A stretch of DNA of 64,000 nt from Emiliania huxleyi CCMP1516 (GCF_000372725.1 NW_005195508.1:89908-153907); one strand, 5' to 3'. Counted from the stretch's first letter, positions 43,761 to 54,827 are shown. Program-made: numbers and translations. The notes: a model not told the origin generated them from the sequence alone.

Positions 43761-44674
43761 GGGATTTTTGAAAACCAACACGAAATCGCGACTCACACGC
43801 TCTCACGCGCGCGCGTTCGACATGCGAGACCTCTATCTACCTCTTGTTGCCCTTTTCGCACGCGAGAGAGGATAACACACGAACAACAAGAAAGAAAGAA
43901 GACTATGACGGCGCGCCGCGCTGCCACGCACTTTTGTGGCTCACGGGAGGGAGGCCTGCGATGCGGTCGAGTCCGCCAGGCTGCCGCGATCCCGAGCGGA
44001 AACGCCGTGGCAGCCAACATGGCTGCCTCGTGCATCGGACGCCGACCGGCGGGGCCGTTGCTTGTCATGCCCAAGCCCTGAAAGGCTGAGCTGTGAAAGG
44101 CAGGCGTTGTGCGAGTGTTTTGAGTACCTATCACCTATCAATAGTGTGTTTGGATCTACTCTGTTGGAGACAGAAAGAAGCTCATCACAACGTCGGCGGA
44201 GCGGCCAATGCGCGCGGCGATCTTGAGGGGACCACCAGGAGCTGGCAAGGCCTCATCGCACGCTACAATTGTACCACACGTGCCGATCCGTGCCGAGATT
44301 TACCCGCACCCGGCGTTGACAACCCTTCTCAGCTTGTAACACTCATCACCAGTTGCACCATTCGGAGCAGAAACCAGAAACCAGAACGCAGTCTCCAAGT
44401 GCAGATCCCGTTCCGTTTCGCGGTTCCCACTTGAAAAAATTCGCATCGGGGTACACCTGTTCATTGGCCGGAATGAGCTCATAGGACGAAGCGGGAGATG
44501 TATTCACACCGCAGAAACCAGACCCACAGGCAGATCCCGGGAAATCGAGGCGGGTGTCCCAGAAAACAGATCCCCCAAAAAACAGAGCGCGCCGCAGAAA
44601 CCAACCGACCCCTGGGTTTTCGGCTACGGGAAACCGCCATGGGAAACCGCAGCAGAGAAACCCTATGGGAAGGC
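43761..44674. other. Intergenic, no gene seen
   Basis: No convincing coding frame or RNA gene. GCAGAAACCAGACC and AGAAACCAACCGACC-like blocks repeat loosely at 44380-44640. Confidence 0.5.
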
Positions 44675-45419
44675 TTGTTGTGCGAGTATATGGGACAAAA
44701 GCGTCGAAAATGTCCCAAAAAAGCGTGGCGAGTTTGTTGCAGCCCCACAGCTGGCGCGCGCTGCCAGGAAGCACCGCTCGCGTGTCGGCCGCACTCCCTG
44801 GCACCCAGGGAGTGCGGCCGACCGACCAGACCGATTAGGCTCGACGCCGCGCTCGCTGTGGGGCTGCAACAAACTCGCCGCCGAGCGTGCCACCGAAGGC
44901 GTCCCGGCGGAGGTGATGGAGTGTGAGACCTGAGGCTGCGGAGGTGACGCCTGAGGTACCGGCCCGTGCACAGCGACTCAGCCGGCGACCGCCACGGGCT
45001 CAGACGAGACTTGTCGACTCGTTCCGGCTCAGCTTCACCGTGGTCATCGGGCGTCTGTCGACGTCAGGACCACCCATACAGCTCGCGGGTTTGAGGTCGC
45101 AAGAGCCAAGATGGTGGCGTTTGGACATCCCAACCATCACACAAGACAGCCTGTAGGTGATGGCGGGACGGCGCAGTGTTTGTGGCACTCGGCAGTAGGC
45201 ACCCGCGGCACGGCCCCGCTGTCGGCTCTCGCGGGCTGCAGAACCGGCCCGAGAAGGGGACGTTCCGGGCGAGTGTGGCAGCTCCTTCGCTAGTATGGGC
45301 ACCCTCTATCATAGCACTACTGATCCTGGTCATTAGAGCTGCCAGGGATAGCGTCAGGAGCCGGTAGGAGTCAAAACCCCTCATATTTGAGACATCGTGT
45401 CCCATATACTCGCACAACA
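44675..45419. mobile_element. Inverted-repeat element with 22-bp termini
   Basis: TGTTGTGCGAGTATATGGGA(CA) at 44675-44696 is exactly complemented at 45398-45419, enclosing 745 bp. No clear target duplication and no transposase gene, so a decayed or non-autonomous DNA transposon is the best reading. Confidence 0.62.
44728..44878. repeat. Nested perfect fold-back (24-bp arms plus central hairpin)
   Basis: GCGAGTTTGTTGCAGCCCC... (44728-44751) pairs perfectly with 44855-44878. Between them a 17-bp-arm hairpin (CGGCCGCACTCCCTGG at 44785-44801 with 44805-44821) forms a stem-loop with a 3-base loop. It lies inside the element 44675-45419. Confidence 0.85.
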
Positions 45420-45603
45420 TGCCGGAAACCGACGTCTGGTATCTGCTTTGTGCACGAATGTCCTCAGGCCCTGCAGTGGCGCGCGATGTAGAATCTTGTG
45501 AAATCTGGTGTAGTTGGATTTGTTTATAGAGCGCAAGGATGTGTGGGAGAGACGCATGATGCTACATGTATCACGTGCTGTGCGGGCGGCGGGTAGCGCA
45601 TTG

Positions 45604-46785
45604 CTAGGTTCGCGACTTGCGCTTCCCGGCCGCGGCCGCCGCGGCCGCCTTCTCCTCAAAGCTCTCCCGCGGCCGCCCGACCCACCACGCCGCGGTCTCC
45701 TCCAGCCTCTGCGCCAGCGGCGCCGCCGCCCAACCAGGCAGCGCCCGCTCCGCCGCCCCCCCGTCGAGGTGGCCAAAGTCGACCGAGAGGAAGCGAGTCG
45801 ACGCCTCCGGGTCAAAGGTCGGCGGCGGCACAGAGACGCCCTGGTTCCGCAAGGCGTCCGCCAGCCCGGCCACCAGCCGCCGCCAGCTCACCGCCTCCCT
45901 CTGGCAGATGTGGAGCGACACGCCCCGCCCTCCGCCCGCCCCCTCCGGCCACGAGCCGGCCCCTCCCCCGCACCCTCGGGCGAGCACCGCAGCCACCGCC
46001 GTCGCGACGTCCTCCGCAAACACCACCGACACCTAATGCGGCAGCGCCAAAGCTCTCTCACAGGCCGCCGGCCGATATGCCTCGGCGCCGGCCAGCACCG
46101 CCCGCACCTTGCGGCTCGCTCCCTCGCCGCCGCCCTCGCCGCCGCCCTCGCCGCCAAACGCGAATCGGAAGCCGCCGCTCCCCTCCTCGCCCGCTTCCCT
46201 CGTCCCGACCGCCTTGCCCTTGATGAGCCGCGTGATCAGGCTGTGCTGCCGGCCCGTGTTCTCGTGCCTCCCGAGCACGTCCGGCAGCCGCAGCGCCACG
46301 TACCGCAGCCCGCTCTCCGCCAGCGCGCGCTCGAGCAGCAGCTTGCCCTCGCCGTACCGGTCGTCGGCGGCGCGCGCCACGTCGATCGCGCCGCCGCTCG
46401 ACTCCTCCAGCAGCCCGCCAGCCGCGCCCCGCGAGAAGCTGCCCGGGTCGCACGCCATGTACACCGAATCGGTCGAGATGACGACGTAGAGCCCGATCGA
46501 CTCGCGCCGCGACACGATGGGAGCGAGGTCCGCCGGCGCAAAGGCGATGAAGTCGATCACCGCGTCCCACCGCCGCGACGCGAGCGCCGCCTCCACCGCC
46601 GCCGCGTCTGTGCGATCCGCCTTCAGCGTGGCGACGCGGCCCTCGAACGGATTGGGCCGGCTCCTCCCGCGGTTGAGGAGGGTGACGTCGTAGCCGCCGT
46701 CGGAGAGGAGCGCGGCCACCGAGGCGCGGCCGATGAACTGCGTGCCACCGAGCACGAGCACGGAGGGCCTCGCGGAGGCGGCCAT
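45604..46785 (-). CDS. Extended SDR-fold (NAD-dependent epimerase-like) protein
   Basis: Rossmann-fold protein of the epimerase/CSP41-like type, either an NAD(P)-linked enzyme or an RNA-binding relative. The ATG at 46785 is followed by VLVLGGTQFIGRASVAALL (glycine motif GGTxxIG), VTLLNRG, DAVIDFIAFAP, STDSVYMACD and YGEGKLLLERAL, where Y-x3-K is the catalytic pair, then ALRLPDVLGRHENTGRQ. A 76-bp intron joins SRK to VSVVFAEDVATAVAAVL. It begins GTGCGGGCGGTGCTGG, close to the next exon start GTGTCGGTGGTGTTTG. The last exon ends AAAAAAGKRKSRT with a basic tail. About 370 aa, normal for the family. The target substrate is unknown. Confidence 0.82.
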
Positions 46786-46837
46786 GGACTCGTTCGCAAA
46801 AGAAAAAGCCGCCACGCTCGCACAATCCCGGTGCAGC

Positions 46838-47000
46838 GAGAATCAGCGAGAGACTGCGAAGAGAGATAGGAAGAGGCAGACTCCCTAGGGTGGGCGACGG
46901 ATAGCGCACCACACACCTCTCCTTAAAATCCCTGTGTGGTGGCGGCGTGCCGTCCTCCCATCCCTCCCTTGGGTTGTCTGTTTTCTTTTTCTTTTTCTGT
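46838..47000 (-). repeat. Shared upstream element, copy 3
   Basis: Full-length copy, aligned to 20172-20335. It sits 53-215 bp upstream of the SDR start codon and divergent from the KCC gene. Contains GAGAGATAGGAAGAGG, TAGGGTGGGCGACGG, TAAAATCCCTGTGTGGTGG, TCCCTCCCTTGGGTTGTC and a T/C tail. Confidence 0.65.
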
Positions 47001-47005
47001 AAGGT

Positions 47006-47362
47006 GCCTATATGGGCTTCCAGTATCGGACCTTCAAGACATGCGCTTTTGGCCGGTGGCCTCCTCGGACATGGTACCTCCGGTGAGATAGTGGCTGCCA
47101 GTTCGAGACTGGGGCCGATCGAACTTGAGTTGTTCGGAGGAGGAATCCGGCCAGCACGGGTACAAAGAGGGGTACCCGGAGAATCCCCAGCTGCGGAAAC
47201 GAGAGTTTTTAGCAATACCTTAAGCAATACCAAACAACTCTAACACTCACACGTTTGTTTTGAGATTTTAGGCAATCAAACAACGCTCACACGTCATTTG
47301 TTTGTTCGGAAACGTAGTGTCGCTCAAGACCTATATGGGCTTCCAGTATCGCACCTTCAAAA
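47006..47362. repeat. Duplicated 32-bp block upstream of the KCC gene
   Basis: CCTATATGGGCTTCCAGTATCG followed by ACCTTCAA occurs at about 47006 and again at about 47331, in the same orientation, 180-530 bp upstream of the KCC start. ACACTCACACGT is also repeated between them. It may be regulatory or a repeat remnant. Confidence 0.6.
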
Positions 47363-47538
47363 GGCGTTTCGCCCGAGCTTTCCTCTTTTTTCCGCCGAAA
47401 CACCCAACTGCAAGGCCTTGGTGGACCCGACTCAAAGAGCAGCCGTTGCAACGCACCGGCTTTTAGCGCTCCACGTTCGTGTCTTTTCCCGTTCGAGAGA
47501 GCAGCCTTACGGACAGTGATCCCGTGCACTCTCGCGCG

Positions 47539-49098
47539 ATGGTGGCTACACCGCGCCGGGCCGCCGTGTCCGAGGGGCCGACCCTCCACAAGCAGATCAC
47601 GATGATGAGCCAGAGAGGTGGCTCGCATCCAGCTCCTGTGCAGCAGCGAGGCAAGCTGGGAACGTACAAGGGCGTGCTGGTGCCAACCTGCGAGAATATG
47701 TGGGGCGTCATCATCTTTCTCCGCTTCTACAAGATAGTGGGGTACAGCGGCCTCGGCTATGCGCTGCTGATCGCGTCCCTCTCGTTTATGGTCGCCCTCC
47801 TCACGGCTCTATCGCTGAGCGCCATCGCCACGTGCGGCACGAGCCAGGGCCTCGCCGGAGTGTACCCAATGCTCGCGCGAGCCCTCGGCAAGGAGATGGC
47901 CACCGCGGTCGGCCTCGTCTACTTCTTGGGCATCGTCTTTCTGGCGGTGCTCGAGGTGGTCCTGCAGTAGCGGCGGTCCTGCAGTAGCGGCGGTCCCCTC
48001 GCGGCCGTGTCTCGCGCTGCGCCGCCCGGTCCCCTCCCCCCGCCTCGTCCCTCCCACTCGCCTCCTCCTCCGCTCCTCCCCCCTCCTCAAAGGTGCTCGG
48101 CGCCTGCGAGGAGCTGGAGATGGTGCAGCACTCGCTCTTCGAGTTCACGACGCACATCAACGCGGTGCGGGCCTGGGCGTCCGCCTTCATGCTCGCCCTC
48201 GCGCTGCTCGTCGCGGGCGGGACCCGCCTCACCTCGAAGCTCCAACTCTGTAGTCTACAACCTGTGATCATCTAATCTAGGCGGCATCCGCCTCATCTCG
48301 CAGCTCGGCCTCGTCTTCTTCGCCGTCGTCCTCCTCACCATGCTCTCCTTCTACCTCTCCCTCTTCGGAGCCCCGAACCTCGAGCCGATCGACGCGCCCG
48401 CCAACGCCACCGGACCCGCGCCCTCCGGCCTCTCCACCGCAAACCTGCGTGCCAACTGGGGCCCCTCCTTCGCCCCCGGGTGCGAGCTCACCGACGGCCT
48501 CGCCAAATACAGTATGTGTCGTCTATTACATGGTATGTTATGTAGGTACGAGTTCACCGACTGCCTCGCCATCTTCTTCCCCTGCTTCACCGGCACCCTA
48601 TCACCGAGATCTAGCCGAGATCTAGCCTCGCCATCTTCTACCCCTGCTTCACCGGCACGGTCCCTGCAACCGCCACCCGCCTTGGATACGCCCTCCGCAG
48701 CTGCCCTCGATCCTCCCTGCAGGCATCCTCTACAGCCTATACATGTCATATAGAGCCTCCCTGCAGGCATCCGCTGTTATCTTTCTGCTCTATTCCCTGC
48801 AGGCATCCTCTCCGGCGCCAACCGCGCCTCCTCGCTACGCGACCCGGCGCGCGCCTCCCCCCACCTCTGCCACTGCTCCCTCCTCTCCTCCCCTCCCCCT
48901 CCCCCTCACCCTCCCCTCTTCTCTCCCCTCCCCCTCCCCCTCCCCTCCCCCTCCTCCCCCTCCCCCCCCACACATACCTCTCCTCCCCCCCTCCGGCAGG
49001 CCAGCGCCATCCCGCGCGGCACCCTCGGCGCCATCACCCTCTCCTTCTGCGTCTACGTCTCCTTCCTCATCCTCTGGGTACGGTCGACAGCAACCTCT

Positions 49099-49130
<32 letters not shown>

Positions 49131-52100
49131 CACGCACACACACACACGCACACACGCACACACACACACACGCACACGCACACACACGCCCACACACACG
49201 CGCACGCGCACACACGCACACGCACACACACGCCCACACGCACGCACACACACACACGCATCTCTTCTGGGTGGGTTGAACGGTCCCCGCATCCTCTCGT
49301 TGTGCGCGGCGTCTCCTCACGCCCCCGCCCCCGTGCGCAGGCCGCCGTCGGAGAGCGCGAGTACCTCACGATGGAGCACGGCCAGCTGGACGAGCTCATC
49401 TACCCCTCCGTCAAGGCGGCGCAGATCGGGATTGTCCTCTCCTCGCTCGGACAGGCGCTCGCAGTAGATCACACGCAGTAGATCACACGCAGCACGCAGC
49501 ACGCACCCCACCGCCCTCCCCTTGCGCTGCAGTAGACCACACGCAGCACCCCACCGCCCTCCCCTCGGACAGGCGCTGCAGTGCGTCGTCGTCGCGCCCC
49601 GCCTCCTCGCGTCCATCGCCGCCGACGGCATGCTCCGCCCGATGCGCTCGCTCGCCCGCCTCACCGGCGGCGAGCCGAAGCTCGCCCTCGCCGCAACGTA
49701 CCTGGTCGGCGCCATGTGCGTGCTGATCGGCTCGCTCAACGCCGTCGCGCCGCTGCTGTCGATGTGCTTCCTCACCTGCTACTCCATGATGAACCTCAAC
49801 TGCTGCCTGCTCGGCCTGCTCAAGGCTAACCCTGACCCTGACCCTGACCCTAACCCTGACCCTAACCCTAACTGCTGCCTGCTCGGCCTGCTCAAGGACC
49901 CCTCCTAGACACTTCCTAGACATTTCCTTGTTCACACCCTGCCTGCTCGCCCTGCTCAAGGACCCGCACTGGCGGCCGCGCTTCCGCTACTTCCACTGGG
50001 CGGTCGGCCTGGTCGGCTTCGTCCTCTGCACCAGCATCATGTTCGTCATCGACTGGAGGTACGCCCTCGGCGCCTGGCTGCTCACCCTCCTCGTCCTCGC
50101 GCTCGTCGTACGCACAAACGCGCAGACCGACTGGGGGTCGGCCCTCGTCGGCCTCCGCTTCCAGCTCGCGATGCGCTCCCTCACCGGCATCGACATCAAG
50201 GCGCACCTCGGCGAGAACTGTAAATATAATAATAATCGAATAACTGTAAATCGAATAATAATCGACATCAAGGCGCACCTCGACGAGAACTGGCGGACGC
50301 CGCCTCCTCCTCCCATGGCTGCCCCCCGTCGTACGCTCGCCACCCGCACTCCGCTGCAACTAGGCGGCCGCAGCTCCTCCTCCTGTACCAGCTGCGCGAG
50401 GAGGAGTCGCACGGCTCGCGGCGGGGCAGCAGCGCGGCGGCGGGCTGGGGCGAGGCCGAGCCGCCGGCCGAGCCGTCCTCCAGCTCGCTCGGCGACCTCG
50501 TGCGTGGCGACGTCGGCCACACGCACGAGCGAATGTTCTCCGTCGCGGCGCAGCTGCGGCACGGGTCGGGGCTCGTCATCGCCGCCGCCGTCGTGCCGGG
50601 CGCGTCCGCCGACTCTCTGCGCGCCGTGGCGCTCGCCGAGGCGGAGCGCGCGCGCATGGACTCGCTGATGGGCAGGATGGGCGTGCGCGGCTTCTGCAAG
50701 ACGATCCTGGCGCGGACGCTCCTCGAGGGGAAGCTGGGCGCCATCCAGTGGGCTGGGAGGAGGGAACCTTCTAGGAACCTTCTAGGAACCTTCTAGGAAC
50801 CTTCTAGGCGCCATCCAGTGGGCTGGCCTCGGCCCGCTCGTGCCAAACACGCTGCTGATGGGCTGGCCGTGGTGGTGGCGGGACGAGCCCGAAAAGTACG
50901 TCCCGGAGCTGGTGTCGACCATCAACGCGGCGACGATCCACGAGAAGACGCTGCTGCTCTGCCACCGCCTCTCCTCCTTCCCCGGCCCCGACGAGGAGCT
51001 GTCGGGCTTCCTCGACGTGTGGTGCATCATCCCACTTCTCGGACCTTTCCTTGACCTTTCCCGGAACCTTCCTGTAGGCTTCATCGACGTGTGGTGGATC
51101 ATCCGCGACGGAGGCCTCATGCTGCTGATGGCGCACTTGATGCGCAAGCACCGCGTGAACAGCGTCTCTTCACACCTCTAGCTGTGAACAGGCCTCATGC
51201 TGCTGATGGCGCACCTGATGCGCAAGCACCGCGTGTGGCGCGGCTGCGACCTGCGGCTGCACCTCGTCATGGAGGCGGGCGTCGACCCGCGCGCCGTCCG
51301 CTCCAACCTGCACGAGCTGCTCCGCCGCATCAACATCGAGGCGAAGGTGGAGGAGGTGCTGCTCGTCGCGAGGGGGTCCATCCTGCCGTACATGCGCACC
51401 TCCGCCCAGCGCTCCTTCGAGGAGGAGAAGCGCGCCGCCGCCGAGCAGGCCAACCCGCACCTCCACTCGCGCGACGAGGATGTGCGCCAGCTCTCCTCCG
51501 CCTCCCCCGCGCCCGACGCGCGGCTGGCGCCAGTCTCGAGGCGCTCCTCCACCGCCGGCCACTCCGCCGCCTCGCCCCACTCTGCCGCCTCGGCCAGCCT
51601 CGCCCCGCCCCACTCCGGCCGCCGCACCTCGAGCAGCCGCGCCGCAAGCCGCGCCCCGAGCCAGACCGCCAGCTGCGCCCCCAGCCAGACCGCCAGCTGC
51701 GTCGCCAGCCGCGCCACGACGCCGCCGCCTGTGGAGGCGCGTTCGTCGCCGCCGCCCTCGCCGCCCGCCGCCTGTGAGGCCGAGTCCTCTTCCGAGAACT
51801 CTTCCGAGGACGGCGAGGGGACGCCGCTCAGCGTGCTCGGCGGGCTGCGCCTCCCGCCCGACCGGCGCGGCGTCGAGCTGGAGGCCATCTCCGTCCTCGC
51901 GCGGGCGCCAGCGGCTGTGATGGTGGAGCCGGGGCCGGCAGAGCCGGGGCCGGCGGCGCAGAAGAGCTCCTGGTCGCTCGCGGCCAGCAGGCCCGCCCGG
52001 TGGATCCGCGAGTCGCGCTCGCTGCCCTCGCTGCCGACCGCGGCGGCGCCGCCGCCGCCGGTCGACTCGCCGAAGCGGCGCCTCGCCGACTTCGCCGCGC

Positions 52101-52552
52101 GGCACGGCCTGGGCGACGAGGCAGTCGCGGAGCTGGCGGACCTCTTCTCCTCCTCGCAGCACGGGCGCACCGACAGCTCCGTCGCCTACGACTGGGACGA
52201 GATCCACGCCCTCATCGTCGAGCGGTCCGTCGGCTCGTCGCTCGTGATACTCAACCTGCCGGACGCGCCAGACAACCTCGCGCCAGACCGCTCGGGCGGG
52301 TTCGGCTTCTCGCCCCCCGGCTCGCCGCTCAGGCGCTCGCCCGGCAGGCCCGCCGACGTGTCTCCTCCCCCCGGCGCTGACGCCAGCGGCGGCCTCTGGT
52401 CGGTCGCGGAGCAGCCGGGGGAGAAGGGGGAGCGCCAGCGCCTGGCCGCGCACATCGAGTACGTCGAGTACATTGAGGGCCTCGCGCAGAACTTGCCCCG
52501 CGTGCTGTTTGTGCACGGCGCCGGACGCGAGGTGATCAGATTCGCCGAGTGA
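47539..52552 (+). CDS. KCC-type (SLC12) K-Cl cotransporter
   Basis: Electroneutral cation-chloride cotransporter of the plasma or a contractile membrane, expected to help with volume and ion control. 14 exons; the protein follows animal KCCs from end to end. N-terminus: [20 protein letters not shown]. Then [133 protein letters not shown] and the end [14 protein letters not shown]. Introns (first-last): 47956-48092 GT; 48217-48280 GC; 48480-48545 GT; 48593-48801 GC; 48853-48999 GC; 49078-49340 GT; 49456-49572, 49825-49960, 50201-50272, 50293-50363, 50738-50807, 51006-51077 and 51114-51191, all GC. A Ser/Ala-rich insert (about 51480-52060) lengthens the cytosolic tail. Confidence 0.93.
48593..48801 (+). 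other. KCC intron 4, holding extra exon copies
   Basis: Starts GC (ACCG|GCACCC), ends CAG. Inside is a second copy of the preceding exon end (TCGCCATCTTCTACCCCTGC...) and two early copies of the downstream junction CCCTGCAGGCATCC. Splicing from first donor to last acceptor restores FTGILSGAN. Confidence 0.8.
49078..49340 (+). other. KCC intron 6 with CA/CG microsatellite
   Basis: GT-AG intron, mostly ACAC and GCACAC repeats at 49096-49260. No exon copy is visible in it. Confidence 0.85.
49825..49960 (+). other. KCC intron 8 with telomere-like filler
   Basis: Starts GCTAACCC after CTGCTCAAG. Six CCTGACC/CCTAACC units are followed by two further copies of the exon end TGCTGCCTGCTCGGCCTGCT and variant, the last forming the acceptor CTCAAG|GACCCG. 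Confidence 0.88.
51114..51191 (+). other. KCC intron 13, clearest duplication intron
   Basis: 78-bp GC-AG intron. Its first 44 bases (GCCTCATGCTGCTGATGGCG onward) equal the start of the following exon with one mismatch. The 34-base remainder ends GTGAACAG, which also occurs just after the first copy. Confidence 0.92.
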
Positions 52553-53624
52553 GCCTTCGCGCCGACCGAGAGCGACACACCTCGCCTTCCTCTCAGACTG
52601 TCCTCGGGCTCTCTCCTCTGTCTAGTGGCGTGCAACGACGGGAGGATAGTCTCTATGAATCCTCTTCCTCGGCGCACAGGCCTCCATCGCCGCAGAGTCA
52701 TGCGATCATGTAATTTCGTAAGTGGTTCAGTCTCACGTCTGCATCAGTCTCTTGTGCATCACTCATCTGTCATCACTGTCTCTTGAGGCTTGTTTCCGGG
52801 ACCCATAGTCTGAGGGTATCCTAAAAGTTCGGCCGATTTGGGTCAAAACGCTAAAAGCACGGCTAGCCGTGTAGATTTGGGGCAAAACGACAAAAGTGGG
52901 CCCGCCCGGGGCAAAATGGTAAAAGTCGCGCCGCCGCAGGCGCGCGAAATTTTTTTGGACATTCTACTCTCCGGCGAATGCCACTAGCCCCCCCAAGCCG
53001 GCAGATGGTCGGCAGCTGCAACCAAGCCCCAGCGGGTGAAGTGTTGTGGGAGGATGCGTCCTTATGTGTCACAAACTTGTAGCGCTATACATGTTTGGAC
53101 ACACACCGGCGGGCGCTTTCGAGGGGCGAGCGGCAGCATTTTTTTAGCCATACGTAGTGTGCGGGAACTACTTCGTTGCCGTTGCGGGACGATAGCTAGT
53201 TAGCACTTGCTGCACCCGGCGCGCAGCGCCGAAGAAATTTTTGAAACATGCTAAAAGTTGGGCGCTCCGAGACGACCAAAGTGGTAAAAGTCGCACTCTC
53301 CCCTGACCCGAAGCCGATCAAAAGCGTAAAAGCACCCGAGGCTCCAGAAACCTAACCCTCACGAGACTATGCCGGGACCACTCTTCTCTATCCCTGTACT
53401 ATGGGCTAGTGCCATTTCACTCTGACACGCTAATCTTGAAAACGTCTCCAACCTCATTAAGTGAAAACCCCTCGCTAAGTGAAAACCCCTCGCTAACCTC
53501 ATTAAGTCACATTCTCAGATCCGGGGGGAGTTTCTCCCTCTCTGCCTCGCTCCCTCGTCCGTGTCCCCTGCACCTGTCCCTCCGCTCTACGTATATCTAC
53601 CCTCTCGCTCTCCCCCAGCCAGAG
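52553..53624. repeat. Intergenic with subterminal TAAAAGT-type repeats
   Basis: At 52820-52935 and again at 53240-53335, motifs such as AAAACGCTAAAAGCAC, GGTAAAAGTCGC and GCTAAAAGTTGG recur. In both places CGCGCGAAATTTTT / GCCGAAGAAATTTTT stands beside them. The layout suggests the two ends of an old element about 520 bp long. No gene is seen; GTGAAAACCCCTCGCTAA repeats at about 53459-53495. Confidence 0.5.
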
Positions 53625-54653
53625 CTAGCAGTTTTGAAGTTCGCTTTGGCTCGCGAAGCGGACGGTGAGCGAGAGCCGGTCCGAGGTGCTCGGGTGGACC
53701 TCGTGCGTCTCCTCCCACCTCGCAGGCCCGGCGATCGCGTACAGGTCACCCGGCCGCAGTCTGACCCGCGCCGACCCGACCCGCACCGTGTCGTGCAGGC
53801 CCGTGCCGAGCGAGAGGGTGGCGACGACGTCCGCGGGAGGCGTCGGCGCGTCCACGTGCGCAGAGATTGCGCATCCGCGCTGCAGGTACTGCAGCTGGTG
53901 GAAGACGGCGAGCGGCTCGTCGACGGCTCCGACGCACGGGAGCCGCCTGGGCAGCTCGCGCTGCAGCCAGCGGAGCCACTCGCACCCTCTTCGCTCGGCG
54001 GAGCCGGCGGCGGTGCCCTCCTGCAGCGATGCGAGGCAGAGCCACTCGTCGACGGGCGCGTCTCCGAAGACCTCAAAGTTAGAGAGGTGCCGCCGCCGCG
54101 CTGCGAGCGACGCGATGCCGCCGTCCGCCGGGTGCGCCAGCATCGGCGCCATCCACCGGCCGGGCTCAAACTCGTACCACTCCCACTCGCGCGGAGTGCG
54201 CTTGGGAGGCGGCGGCGCGGGCAGCTGCGCGGCGGCGGCGCGCAAGGCGTCGCGCCGGCGCATCGCTACCGCGGCTTGCTCGTGCGCCTCGATAAACGCC
54301 TCCGAGCCTGCCGGCTGCTTGGAGGCAGCCTCGAGGAGCGCGGCCACCTCGCGTCCCGCCGCCTCGACCTGCGCGTGGACGCCTCGATTGCGCGGTGCGC
54401 TGACCGCCGCCTCCACCAGCGCGCGTATGGCGGCGACGGCGGCGGGCGGAACCGCCTGTCGCATGAACCAGAGGCCGCCCACGTCCGGATGCGCCACGGC
54501 GTTGGCGGCTCCGCAGGGCGCAGGGTCCCAAGGTCGCGCCGCAACGTGCAGCACGGCCTGCCTCTCGTAGGCGGGCTCAGACCGGCGGACGAGCGCCTCG
54601 AGGCCCCACACGGTGGCGGCGCGAAGCCGGTTCCGGACGTAGACGGCTGGCAT
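53625..54653 (-). CDS. AlkB-like 2-oxoglutarate/Fe(II) dioxygenase
   Basis: Single exon, 342 aa. The C-terminal third (about residues 240-340) is the catalytic core: HQLQYLQRGCAISAHVDAP gives the iron-binding H-x-D, VVATLSLGTGLHDTVRVG forms the sheet, RVRLRPGDLYAIAGPARWEE leads to the third ligand H in THEVHPS, and RLSLTVRFA supplies the Arg pair for 2-oxoglutarate. AlkB-family enzymes remove methyl groups from nucleic acid or protein. The N-terminal half is Ala-rich and helical and matches nothing I know. The ATG at 54653 is the first in the frame. No targeting signal is clear. Confidence 0.85.
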   Translation of the reverse strand: MPAVYVRNRLRAATVWGLEALVRRSEPAYERQAVLHVAARPWDPAPCGAANAVAHPDVGGLWFMRQAVPPAAVAAIRALVEAAVSAPRNRGVHAQVEAAGREVAALLEAASKQPAGSEAFIEAHEQAAVAMRRRDALRAAAAQLPAPPPPKRTPREWEWYEFEPGRWMAPMLAHPADGGIASLAARRRHLSNFEVFGDAPVDEWLCLASLQEGTAAGSAERRGCEWLRWLQRELPRRLPCVGAVDEPLAVFHQLQYLQRGCAISAHVDAPTPPADVVATLSLGTGLHDTVRVGSARVRLRPGDLYAIAGPARWEETHEVHPSTSDRLSLTVRFASQSELQNC

Positions 54654-54827
54654 GGAGGGACCTTATTGTGCAGCCGGGATGCGCGATTTGCAGTGACTCG
54701 ACGGCAGGCTGTCGGCCAGAGCTGGACGAGGGGCATTAAGGTTGGATTTCTTCTTTCGTGCCAGTGTGCTGTGAGAGAGGCTTGTATCTTAAGAATTCTT
54801 CTTTCGAGATCTTCCCAGAGCCTCGCA

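Noticed and set aside
45514-46869. 451-residue plus-strand frame over the SDR gene
   Set aside because: Shadow frame rich in R, H and P; the minus strand has the complete Rossmann motifs.
51170-52516. 448-residue minus-strand frame over the KCC tail
   Set aside because: Antisense of the Ser/Ala-rich KCC insert, no family signal.
47539-52552. Duplicated segments as real protein repeats in KCC
   Set aside because: Reading them as coding breaks the frame at most sites, while splicing at AG|GC restores the conserved KCC sequence each time.
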